A stretch of 5,659 bases of DNA from Bacteroidota bacterium (GTDB lineage: Bacteria > Bacteroidota > Bacteroidia > Chitinophagales > Chitinophagaceae), in the NCBI GenBank assembly GCA_028876035.1, contig JAGWTK010000284.1, forward strand, positions 1 to 5,659, written 5' to 3'. The number at the start of each line of letters is the position of its first letter. The stretch's first letter is position 1. A program made the translations under genes and the position numbers. The notes below the pieces were generated by a model. That model worked only from the letters and a program-made list of their open reading frames with translations. It searched no databases and was not told the DNA's origin. Below are positions 1 to 5,659 of this stretch, piece after piece.

Positions 1-481
1 TTTCCATCGTATACCACCAGCTTTCTTTCAGGATAAACTTGCCGCTTTCATGATAGGTGTGGTAAGTAGTGGTAAGGTGTTGCAGCAGGCGTACGCCGCT
101 AAGACCTGTTTCTTCTTCCACTTCGCGCAGCGCACATTGCTCCATCGTTTCTCCTTTCTCGTGTTTACCCTTGGGCAGGTCCCATTTTCCCCGGCGGAAA
201 ATCAATAATATTTCACCGGTCTTACGATATACCAGTCCGCCGCCGGCCTGTATCACCGTAAACTTTTTCCAGACAGCTTTTTTCAGTTCGTCCAGGTTAT
301 CGTGCAGCAAAACGCCTGCATGAATGGATGGCTGTTGCATTTCATGCAGCATGGCATTCACCGCATGTGGCGAGAACTCATCGATTAGCATGGTATCCTC
401 GTGGTGGGTATAAGGCAGCAGTTCTTCGTTGATGGTCTCTGATAAAAAGAGGGGCTTCTCGTTGAAATAGATTTTTAACAT
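1..481 (-). CDS. NUDIX hydrolase, C-terminal end beyond the left edge
   Basis: Reading leftward from an ATG at 479-481, 160 codons stay open to the window edge, so the C-terminus is missing. Residues 105-127 hold a complete Nudix box: G105, E111, R119-E120, E123-E124 and G126-L127 fit the GX5EX7REUXEEXGU signature. This motif binds the metal ions used to hydrolyse a nucleoside diphosphate linked to another group. The core beta strand starts near residue 75 (FTVIQAGGGLVYR), with RRGKWDLPKGK leading into the box. About 70 residues (starting MLKIYFNEKPLFL) precede the Nudix fold and carry no motif I recognise. The substrate cannot be read from the sequence. An in-frame ATG at 518-520 would add 13 residues (MFTLLLISPTGYC). 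I prefer 481 because MLKIYFNEKPLFL reads as a natural first strand, but neither start has a strong ribosome binding site. It is divergent from the barrel gene, and no good promoter for it was found. Confidence 0.93.
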   Translation of the reverse strand, partial: MLKIYFNEKPLFLSETINEELLPYTHHEDTMLIDEFSPHAVNAMLHEMQQPSIHAGVLLHDNLDELKKAVWKKFTVIQAGGGLVYRKTGEILLIFRRGKWDLPKGKHEKGETMEQCALREVEEETGLSGVRLLQHLTTTYHTYHESGKFILKESWWYTME

Positions 482-532
482 GCAATAACCTGTTGGTGAG
501 ATCAATAGCAAGGTAAACATTGTCGTCCACCG

Positions 533-576
533 TTGAACCGCCGAACTTATCCTGTATCCTCCGTTCGGCGTTTCGA
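533..576. repeat. Imperfect inverted repeat in the divergent intergenic region
   Basis: CGCCGAAC at 539-546 is an exact reverse complement of GTTCGGCG at 563-570. After one C/T mismatch (538/571) the pairing continues outward with 537-572, 536-573, 535-574, 534-575 (a G-T wobble) and 533-576. This gives about 13 pairs around a 16-nt loop. Neither side is followed by a T-run, so it is not an intrinsic terminator. It lies 52 bp upstream of the NUDIX start, where it could fold in that gene's 5' leader or act as a protein-binding site. The pairing is seen directly; the role is inference. Confidence 0.5.
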
Positions 577-707
577 TTTACCATCCGTCCCAAATACAGC
601 CAAAACTGTAACGCCTTTGTCGGGCGGTCGTCTCACTCTCCCTAAACCGGCTATCCTTTCTAAATCCCGTTCGCAATTAAACCATGTTCTTTGTAATGCA
701 TAGTACC

Positions 708-715
708 TAATTTTG
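708..715 (+). promoter_or_regulatory. Candidate Bacteroidota -7 box upstream of the barrel gene
   Basis: TAATTTTG matches the Bacteroidota primary sigma factor -7 consensus TAnnTTTG. The expected transcription start is near 720-723, giving a leader of about 40 nt before the ATG at 761. A TTTG occurs at 690-693, but the 14-bp spacer is shorter than the usual roughly 19-21, so the -33 element is doubtful. Confidence 0.5.
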
Positions 716-760
716 AAATGTAATTAGATAAACAAGGTACCAACCTATAAAATTAAGTTT

Positions 761-3211
761 ATGAGTAAGATATTGATTGTGTTTTTGTTGTGCTTTTCCG
801 GGCTGTTGAATGCCCAGAGTCAGACTGGCAAAGTAAATGGTTCTGTGATTGATGGGAACCAAAAGACCATTGCATCTGCAACCATTTCACTGCTGAAAGC
901 AAAGGATTCAAGTGTAGCCAAAATGGGTGCAGCCGATAAGGACGGTCGCTTCGAATTCGACGGTATTGCCTGGGGCAGCTACATTGTAAGCATTTCGGCT
1001 GTAGGTCACAAAAAGGCATTCTCTGAAGCTTTCGAAATCAGCCAGGAGCGGGCCGCCCTTACTTTAAAGACAATCGAACTGGTGCCGGCAGAAAAGGAAC
1101 TGACCGGCGTTACTGTAGTGGCCCGGAAGCCCCTAATCGAACAACGGATTGACCGGACCGTGGTGAACGTGGAAGCAGCGGTGAGTAATGTGGGCGCGAC
1201 GGCGTTGGAAGTGCTTGAAAAATCTCCGGGCATTACTGTCGACAAAGACGGTTCCATCAGTCTGAAAGGAAAGCAGGGGGTACAGGTATACATCGATGGA
1301 AAGCCATCTTACCTGAGCGGAACAGACCTGGTAAACCTGCTGAAAAATATGAGTGCCGCACAATTGGAACAAATTGAAATTATGACCAATCCACCTGCCC
1401 GCTACGATGCGGCCGGTAACTCGGGTATCATCAACATAAAAACGAAAAAGAATAAAGCGCGCGGTTTCAACGGAAGTGCAACAGCAGGTTATTCGCAGGG
1501 CGTGTACTGGCGTACCAACGAGAGCCTGAACCTGAATTACCGCAATGGCAAGTACAATGCCTTCCTGAATTACAGCTTCAATAAGTTCAATGGCTTCCAG
1601 GAACTGACTATTCACCGCACCTACAAACAAAATGATGGCAAAACCATCAAGGCGAATTTCGACCAGGTCGCTTTTATGCCAAACAACAATACCAACAATA
1701 CGCTGAAAGCAGGAATGGATTTTTATCTCTCAAAAAAGACAACGGTTGGTTTTGTAGCCAGTGGTTTTATCAGTCCGGAACAGCACCGCAATTACAACAC
1801 TTCCTACCTGAAAGATGCAGTTGGTACAACCGATTCCATCGTGAAATCCACCAGCAACGATCAACAGAAATGGAAGAACGGTACCGTGAACCTTAATTTC
1901 CGCCACCAGTTTGATTCAACTGGTCGTGAACTCACTGCAGACCTTGATTATTCAACCTACAATTCCCGGAATAACCAGTATTTTATCAATGCTTCATTCG
2001 CGCCCGACTGGACCGAAAAAAATCAGACCGATTTGAAGAGTATTCTGCCGGTTGATATCAATATTTACTCAGCAAAAGCAGACTACACCCATCCGCTGGC
2101 AAAGGGGGCGAAACTGGAGGCCGGATTGAAAACCAGTTATGTGAATACAGACAATGCGGCCAATTATTTCAATGTCATCGGTGCCGCAGATTACGTTGAT
2201 TATGGAAAGACCAACCGCTTCCAATACCGCGAAAACATCAATGCTGCTTATGTGAATTATAACCGTCAGTTCAAAAAATTGGGTGTTCAGGCAGGTTTAC
2301 GTTTCGAGAATACCTCCTACAAGGGACACCAGCTGGGCAACGCGCAGAAACCAGATTCTTCGTTCAGCAAAACCTATAACAACCTTTTCCCAACGGTATT
2401 CCTCAGCTATGAAGTTAACAAGAACCACCAGTTTGGCTTATCGGTGGGACGTCGTATTGATCGCCCCGCTTACCAGGACCTGAACCCGTTCATGTTCTTC
2501 CTGGATAATTACACCTATGAGTCGGGCAATCCTTACCTGCAGCCACAATACACCAATAATGTGGAACTGAGTCACACATTGATGGGTAAATTTGTTACTA
2601 CGGTGAACTATAGCCGCACAAAAAACTATTTCACAGAAACCTTTGAGCAAAAAGATTATGCTACGGTGGTACGCCAGGGCAATATCGGCGACCGTCAGAA
2701 CGCAGGTATCAGCATCAGCGCCCAGCTCGCAATTGCCAAATGGTGGAACAGCAGTTTGTATGGTAACTACAACTACAATTACTATCACGGAATGCTCTAT
2801 GGTGAAGATGTGAAACTGAGTGGTTCCAATGTATTGTTCAACGTCAACAACCAATTCAGCTTTGGCAAAGGATGGAGTGCAGAGCTCAGCGGCTGGTACC
2901 GCAGCAAGGGCGTGGAGTCGCAGGTCATTATCCAGGCGATGGGCGCAGCTTCTGCAGGCGTATCCAAGCAAGTGCTGAAAGGTAAAGGCAGCGTGCGGTT
3001 GAACATCCGGGATATCTTCTATACCCAACAGGCCAAAGGCACCATTAATTTCCAGCAAACCGAAGCCAGCTTTGTAAACACGCGCGACAGCAGGGTAGCA
3101 GGTATTTCTTTCACCTGGCGTTTTGGCAAGCCCATCAAGGGCGTGCAAAACCGCAAAAAAGGTGGGGCAGACGATGAGCAAAGCAGGGTGAAAACCGGCG
3201 GCAACAACTAA
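761..3211 (+). CDS. Outer-membrane beta-barrel family protein (TonB-receptor-like, OMP_b-brl type)
   Basis: This 816-residue exported protein is complete. Residues 1-18 form a signal peptide with a hydrophobic core (ILIVFLLCFSGLL) and probable cleavage after NA18; C11 lacks a lipobox context. Residues about 24-105 look like a carboxypeptidase-regulatory-like beta-sandwich (GSVIDGNQKTIASATISLL, DKDGRFEFDGI). LTGVTVVARKP near 113 resembles the junction to the plug, which runs to about 230 and ends with IMTNPPARYDAAGNSGIINI. From about 235 to 788 there are alternating aromatic and polar strands of a large barrel, including the family-typical stretch GRRIDRPAYQDLNPF starting at 563 and YESGNPYLQP just after. 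The last strand ends at F788 and is followed by a 28-residue charged tail. The family is annotated as outer-membrane or TonB-dependent receptors; the substrate is unknown. No SusD-like partner or glycan gene is adjacent, so I do not call it SusC. It appears monocistronic, between a promoter box and a terminator. Confidence 0.92.
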   Translation: MSKILIVFLLCFSGLLNAQSQTGKVNGSVIDGNQKTIASATISLLKAKDSSVAKMGAADKDGRFEFDGIAWGSYIVSISAVGHKKAFSEAFEISQERAALTLKTIELVPAEKELTGVTVVARKPLIEQRIDRTVVNVEAAVSNVGATALEVLEKSPGITVDKDGSISLKGKQGVQVYIDGKPSYLSGTDLVNLLKNMSAAQLEQIEIMTNPPARYDAAGNSGIINIKTKKNKARGFNGSATAGYSQGVYWRTNESLNLNYRNGKYNAFLNYSFNKFNGFQELTIHRTYKQNDGKTIKANFDQVAFMPNNNTNNTLKAGMDFYLSKKTTVGFVASGFISPEQHRNYNTSYLKDAVGTTDSIVKSTSNDQQKWKNGTVNLNFRHQFDSTGRELTADLDYSTYNSRNNQYFINASFAPDWTEKNQTDLKSILPVDINIYSAKADYTHPLAKGAKLEAGLKTSYVNTDNAANYFNVIGAADYVDYGKTNRFQYRENINAAYVNYNRQFKKLGVQAGLRFENTSYKGHQLGNAQKPDSSFSKTYNNLFPTVFLSYEVNKNHQFGLSVGRRIDRPAYQDLNPFMFFLDNYTYESGNPYLQPQYTNNVELSHTLMGKFVTTVNYSRTKNYFTETFEQKDYATVVRQGNIGDRQNAGISISAQLAIAKWWNSSLYGNYNYNYYHGMLYGEDVKLSGSNVLFNVNNQFSFGKGWSAELSGWYRSKGVESQVIIQAMGAASAGVSKQVLKGKGSVRLNIRDIFYTQQAKGTINFQQTEASFVNTRDSRVAGISFTWRFGKPIKGVQNRKKGGADDEQSRVKTGGNN

Positions 3212-3236
3212 CACCGATCAGCCCGGTATCATAACT

Positions 3237-3270
3237 GACCCGCCATCAACCCTGGCGGGTCTTTCTTTTT
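3237..3270 (+). terminator. Intrinsic terminator after the barrel gene
   Basis: A perfect 9-bp stem, GACCCGCCA (3237-3245) with TGGCGGGTC (3253-3261), has a 7-nt loop and is followed by TTTCTTTTT (3262-3270). It lies 25 bp after the barrel stop codon. The opposite strand has no U-rich tail, so it acts rightward only. It separates the barrel gene from the YajQ-family gene. Confidence 0.93.
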
Positions 3271-3288
3271 CGGTGTGCCAAACAATCT

Positions 3289-3296
3289 TACATTTG
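3289..3296 (+). promoter_or_regulatory. Candidate -7 box for the YajQ-family gene
   Basis: TACATTTG is an exact match to TAnnTTTG, between the preceding terminator and the ATG at 3314. Transcription would start near 3301-3303, leaving a leader of only about 11-13 nt. No clean TTTG is present at the -33 position; the T-run of the terminator and a TTTC at 3268-3271 lie there instead. Confidence 0.55.
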
Positions 3297-3313
3297 AAAG
3301 ATAATCTTCGTTT

Positions 3314-3805
3314 ATGCCTTCATTTGATATCCTCAGCAAAGTTGATGCGCAGGCACTCGACAATGCCGTTAACGTGGTTAAAAAAGAAATTACCAACCGC
3401 TTCGATTTTAAAGGTGCGCATGTGGTCATCGACCTGAACAAAAAAGAATTTAAACTCAACGTGGAAACAGATGATGATATGAAGATGCGGCAGCTGCTGG
3501 ATGTGCTCATCAGTCGTTCACACAAACAGGGAATCGCACCGGAAGCCTTTGATATGTCGAAAGACAGCTATCCCAGTGGCAAGGTCGTTAAGAAGGAAAT
3601 CAGCGTGCGCAATGGCATCAAACAGGAGGACGCTAAAAAGATTGTAAAGCTCATCAAAGACAGCGGCCTCAAGGTGCAAGCCCAGATTATGGATGACGTG
3701 GTTCGGGTGACTGGTAAGAAAATAGATGATTTACAGGAAGTTATACAGCTCTGCAAGGGTGCTTCACTCGGTATTCCGTTGCAATATGATAACATGCGGA
3801 ACTAA
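3314..3805 (+). CDS. yajQ: YajQ family nucleotide-binding protein (DUF520)
   Basis: The 163-residue protein is full length for the YajQ family and similar to the E. coli protein as I remember it. It begins with the hallmark MPSFDI, has RFDFKG at 29-34, and carries the highly conserved KKIVKLIKDSGLKVQAQ at 108-124, followed by VRVTGKKIDDLQEVI. It ends with LGIPLQYDNMRN, matching the family's LG-P-Q-x-N-x-R end. The fold is two similar alpha/beta (ferredoxin-like) halves in the cytoplasm. Family members bind nucleotides or tRNA in vitro, and a Xanthomonas homologue is reported to bind cyclic di-GMP; its exact job here is unknown. The start is fixed by the MPSFDI terminus. It has its own promoter box and is bounded upstream by a terminator. 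No clear terminator follows, so some transcripts could read into the bL31 gene 94 bp downstream. Confidence 0.95.
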   Translation: MPSFDILSKVDAQALDNAVNVVKKEITNRFDFKGAHVVIDLNKKEFKLNVETDDDMKMRQLLDVLISRSHKQGIAPEAFDMSKDSYPSGKVVKKEISVRNGIKQEDAKKIVKLIKDSGLKVQAQIMDDVVRVTGKKIDDLQEVIQLCKGASLGIPLQYDNMRN

Positions 3806-3815
3806 GCCAGATTGG

Positions 3816-3847
3816 TTTGGTAATTCGTGCCGGGGATGCTAATTTTG
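3816..3847 (+). promoter_or_regulatory. Promoter of the bL31 gene
   Basis: TTTG (3816-3819), a 20-bp spacer and TAATTTTG (3840-3847) match both Bacteroidota promoter elements at the expected spacing. Transcription should start near 3852-3854, giving a leader of roughly 46-48 nt before the ATG at 3900. This is the best promoter match in the window and fits a highly expressed ribosomal gene. Confidence 0.75.
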
Positions 3848-3861
3848 CACCCTTATTAAAA

Positions 3862-3881
3862 AGTACGGCCAAATCCGTGCT
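3862..3881 (+). promoter_or_regulatory. Leader hairpin upstream of the bL31 gene
   Basis: AGTACGG (3862-3868) pairs with CCGTGCT (3875-3881): seven pairs including one G-U, around a 6-nt loop CCAAAT. It lies in the predicted 5' leader and ends 18 nt before the start codon. No T-run follows, so it is not a terminator. It could be a binding site for bL31 autoregulation or just a stabilising stem; only the pairing is seen. Confidence 0.4.
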
Positions 3882-3899
3882 GCCTTAAAAACTCCGATT

Positions 3900-4148
3900 A
3901 TGCAAAAAGGTATCCATCCGGAAAATTACCGGTTCGTCGTTTTCAAAGACATGAGTAATGGTCATTCATTCCTCAGCAAGTCCACCGCAGCCAGCAAAGA
4001 AACCGTTAAATGGGAAGACGGGAATGAGTATCCCGTGATCAAACTGGAGATCTCCAGTATGTCGCATCCGTTCTTCACTGGTCAGAAAATGCTGGTAGAT
4101 ACAGCAGGCCGTATCGACAAATTCAAAAAGAAATACGCCAAGAAATAA
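3900..4148 (+). CDS. rpmE2: 50S ribosomal protein L31, type B (bL31)
   Basis: The 82-residue basic protein carries the bL31 landmarks: N-terminal MQKGIHPENYRFVVFKD, the SSMSHPFFTG segment at 52-61, and the C-terminal DTAGRIDKFKKKY at 67-79. It contains no cysteine at all, so it lacks the zinc-binding Cys residues of type A L31. The longer type B form, with an insertion around residues 20-45 (SFLSKSTAASKETVKWEDG), is what is seen here. bL31 sits at the central protuberance of the large subunit and takes part in a bridge to the small subunit. In some bacteria type B is the zinc-starvation paralogue. Whether a type A copy exists elsewhere cannot be told from this window. It forms a one-gene unit between the promoter at 3816-3847 and the terminator at 4183-4212. 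Confidence 0.97.
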   Translation: MQKGIHPENYRFVVFKDMSNGHSFLSKSTAASKETVKWEDGNEYPVIKLEISSMSHPFFTGQKMLVDTAGRIDKFKKKYAKK

Positions 4149-4182
4149 TTACCCGGATATTGTCGTATCCCAAATGGTATCC

Positions 4183-4212
4183 ATCCCCCGTAAAACTGCG
4201 GGGGATTTTTTT
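4183..4212 (+). terminator. Intrinsic terminator after the bL31 gene
   Basis: ATCCCCCG (4183-4190) pairs perfectly with CGGGGGAT (4199-4206) across an 8-nt loop. An uninterrupted seven-T run covers 4206-4212, its first T shared with the end of the stem. It begins 34 bp after the bL31 stop and isolates that gene from the GlmU-like gene. Confidence 0.93.
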
Positions 4213-4247
4213 GTAAAATTCCATCTGCTCCCGCATTTCATTTATTG

Positions 4248-4255
4248 TATTTTTA
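4248..4255 (+). promoter_or_regulatory. Weak candidate -7 box for the GlmU-like gene
   Basis: TATTTTTA differs from TAnnTTTG at the last base only. It lies in the 47 bp between the bL31 terminator and the ATG at 4260, where a promoter is expected. Its predicted start would fall on or next to the ATG, implying a leaderless or nearly leaderless transcript. No TTTG is present at the proper upstream spacing. Confidence 0.25.
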
Positions 4256-4259
4256 GCGA

Positions 4260-5348
4260 ATGATACAACTCGTGCTGGATGACAGTCATTGTGCCGGTTC
4301 GCTTTACCCATTTACAGCCACCAGGTCGGCTGCTGATATCAGGATAGGTATCCTAACCATCCGTCAGAAATGGGAAAAGCTGCTGGGCATTAAAGTGCGG
4401 GTTCATGATGATGCCTGGATGGAAACACCCGCGACAGAAGACGCTACTCCTGTTACTTTCGCGGCAAACATAGTGCCCAGTGCTGCTTTCATTCAACAGT
4501 TACAAAGCGGAACGTATGCACCCGATGGTTTGCTGAAGGATCCAACTGTGCGCGTACTACAGTATCCCTGGGAAATATTCCAGTGTAACGATTGGGCGAT
4601 TCGGGAAGACTTTTCATTGCTCACCGCCAACCGCCACTCTGCGCCTATTCCTCCCACTGTTCAGCTGATCGGTCCATCAACGTCTTTGTTCATAGAAGAA
4701 GGTGCCAGGCTGCACCACTGCATCATTAACACCAGCACCGGTCCGGTATACATTGGAAAGAACAGCGAAATAATGGAAGGCAGCACTATACGCGGACCTT
4801 TTGCATTGTGTGAGGATGCCGTGGTCAAAATGGGATCGCGGATATATGGCGCTACTACGGTTGGTCCTTCCTGCATTGCAGGCGGTGAAATAAAAAACAG
4901 TGTGTTGTTTGGATATAGTAACAAGGGCCACGACGGTTATCTGGGAGATGCTGTAATAGGAGAGTGGTGCAATTTGGGTGCCGGTACGAGTAATTCCAAC
5001 CTGAAGAACACTGCCGGTCATGTGAACGTGTGGCATGCCCCGGCAAACGCCTATGTTGACGCTGGAATGAAATGCGGATTGCTGATGGGCGACTATTCAA
5101 GAGCCGGCATCAATACTTCTTTCAATACCGGCACCGTGGTAGGGGTTTGCACCAATATTGCAGCAACAGGTATTCCGCCCAAATATGTGCCCGACTTCAG
5201 CTGGCTGGCAGAGGGCGCGGGCGTGTATGATTTCGATAAGGCATTGCAGGATATCCGGAATTGGAAAAAACTAAAAAATCAGTCGCTGGAAGAAAAGGAA
5301 ATTCAGCGGCTGCAACATATTTTTGAACGCCGTCAATCGCAGCAATGA
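4260..5348 (+). CDS. GlmU-family protein: putative sugar nucleotidyltransferase with left-handed beta-helix acyltransferase domain
   Basis: Residues about 1-130 resemble the Bacteroidota-type sugar nucleotidyltransferase domain, with YPFTATRSAADIRIGILTIR at 16-35. The usual GlmU glycine-rich loop (GxGTRM) is absent. From about 135 onward, hexapeptide-like repeats (IEEGA, IGKNSEIMEGSTIRGP, VGPSCIAGG) indicate a left-handed beta-helix. GHDGYLGDAVIGEWCNLGAGT at 223-243 lines up with the acetyltransferase active-site stretch of E. coli GlmU: H224 matches the catalytic His363 and N238 matches Asn377. The inferred role is making UDP-N-acetylglucosamine from glucosamine-1-phosphate for peptidoglycan and surface glycans, in the cytoplasm. 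At 362 residues it is shorter than classical GlmU (about 456), mostly because the N-terminal half is compact. It starts 47 bp after the bL31 terminator and is probably cotranscribed with tpiA. The family is confident; bifunctionality in this protein is inferred. Confidence 0.88.
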   Translation: MIQLVLDDSHCAGSLYPFTATRSAADIRIGILTIRQKWEKLLGIKVRVHDDAWMETPATEDATPVTFAANIVPSAAFIQQLQSGTYAPDGLLKDPTVRVLQYPWEIFQCNDWAIREDFSLLTANRHSAPIPPTVQLIGPSTSLFIEEGARLHHCIINTSTGPVYIGKNSEIMEGSTIRGPFALCEDAVVKMGSRIYGATTVGPSCIAGGEIKNSVLFGYSNKGHDGYLGDAVIGEWCNLGAGTSNSNLKNTAGHVNVWHAPANAYVDAGMKCGLLMGDYSRAGINTSFNTGTVVGVCTNIAATGIPPKYVPDFSWLAEGAGVYDFDKALQDIRNWKKLKNQSLEEKEIQRLQHIFERRQSQQ

Positions 5349-5390
5349 TAAGTGTTGCTTCCCGAACGGACATCCTTTAATATTACCACA

Positions 5391-5659
5391 ATGAGAAAAC
5401 AAATTGCCGCAGCAAACTGGAAAATGAATTGTACCTATCAGCAGGCAGAAAAACTGCTGGATGATATCTTAAAACCCGGCATTGCGCTGAAGCCACACCA
5501 GCAGGTTCTTTTTTCAGTGCCCTTCCCTTACCTCATTATGGCCAACAGCGAGGTGTCGGATGAAAGAAATTACGACATCGCTGCGCAGAATTGCTATTCA
5601 AAAAAATCAGGTGCCTTTACAGGAGAAGTATCTGCTGAAATTCTGGATTCTATCAATAT
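5391..5659 (+). CDS. tpiA: Triosephosphate isomerase, N-terminal part
   Basis: Eighty-nine complete codons run from the ATG at 5391 to the right edge, about a third of a normal TIM of roughly 250 residues. The enzyme interconverts dihydroxyacetone phosphate and glyceraldehyde-3-phosphate in glycolysis and gluconeogenesis, as a cytoplasmic dimer of TIM barrels. The N-terminal signature AANWKMN is present, supplying the active-site residues N9 and K11. The second hallmark, AAQNCYSKKSGAFTGEVS, is at 64-81, the loop leading into helix 3 and part of the dimer interface. The catalytic His and Glu lie beyond the window. Only 42 bp separate it from the GlmU-like stop, with no hairpin/T-run and no TAnnTTTG box, so cotranscription with that gene is likely. 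No strong Shine-Dalgarno precedes the start. Confidence 0.96.
   Translation, partial: MRKQIAAANWKMNCTYQQAEKLLDDILKPGIALKPHQQVLFSVPFPYLIMANSEVSDERNYDIAAQNCYSKKSGAFTGEVSAEILDSIN

Noticed and set aside
69..323. 84-codon plus-strand frame
   Set aside because: It is antisense to the Nudix box coding region, with low-complexity Ser/Pro/Arg composition; a shadow frame.
378..593. 71-codon minus-strand frame overlapping the NUDIX start
   Set aside because: Same strand but a different frame from the NUDIX gene. Its translation is Arg-rich and matches nothing, and the overlap with a clear Nudix coding frame makes it unlikely.
591..598. TGTATTTG on the minus strand as a NUDIX promoter box
   Set aside because: It differs from TAnnTTTG at an important base (second A) and has no TTTG at the right distance upstream, so it is too weak to annotate.
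761..830. Lipoprotein signal with C11 as the lipidated cysteine
   Set aside because: The preceding residues are F-L-L, with Leu at -1 rather than Gly/Ala/Ser, and hydrophobic sequence continues past it; a standard signal peptide cut after A18 fits.
1133..1630. 165-codon open frame on the minus strand
   Set aside because: It is antisense to the plug and early barrel region, with no motif, no promoter and no start signal; a shadow frame.
761..3211. SusC-type glycan importer
   Set aside because: The protein is shorter than typical SusC (about 1000 residues), and no SusD or carbohydrate-active gene is adjacent; the general OMP_b-brl family fits better.
2438..3214. 258-codon open frame on the minus strand
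   Set aside because: It lies antisense within the barrel gene. Its translation lacks recognisable domains, while the opposite strand encodes a clear barrel; it is a shadow of that gene's codon usage.
3806..3839. Possible terminator after the YajQ-family gene
   Set aside because: Only a weak CCA/TGG pairing is present and there is no T-run.

Overview
The window looks like ordinary chromosomal sequence from a member of the Bacteroidota, probably near the Chitinophagaceae. The reasons are the protein families (an OMP_b-brl-type outer-membrane barrel, an atypical GlmU-family protein, a type B bL31) and the upstream elements. Three genes are preceded by the phylum's TAnnTTTG -7 box, and start codons have A/T-rich upstream sequence rather than clear Shine-Dalgarno sites.

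Layout, left to right: (1) a leftward NUDIX hydrolase starting at 481 and running off the left edge; (2) a 279-bp divergent intergenic region (482-760) with a long imperfect inverted repeat at 533-576 and a candidate promoter box for the rightward gene at 708-715, and no RNA gene or convincing small ORF; (3) an 816-residue outer-membrane beta-barrel protein with a carboxypeptidase-like N-terminal domain and a plug (761-3211), closed by a strong intrinsic terminator at 3237-3270; (4) a YajQ-family protein (3314-3805) with its own promoter box; (5) ribosomal protein bL31 type B (3900-4148), with the best promoter in the window (TTTG, 20-bp spacer, TAATTTTG), a short leader hairpin and a second strong intrinsic terminator at 4183-4212; (6) a GlmU-like sugar nucleotidyltransferase/acyltransferase (4260-5348), followed after 42 bp, with no visible terminator, by (7) the start of triosephosphate isomerase (tpiA, 5391 to the right edge).

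Functionally these are mostly housekeeping genes in short, separately terminated units: one envelope protein, translation (bL31), cell-wall amino-sugar precursor supply (GlmU-like) and central carbon metabolism (TpiA). I see no mobile element, CRISPR array, tRNA/rRNA, toxin-antitoxin or defence module. I did not find a convincing undescribed system. The points most worth a second look are the non-canonical N-terminal half of the GlmU-like protein, the bL31 leader, and the hairpin in the divergent region.
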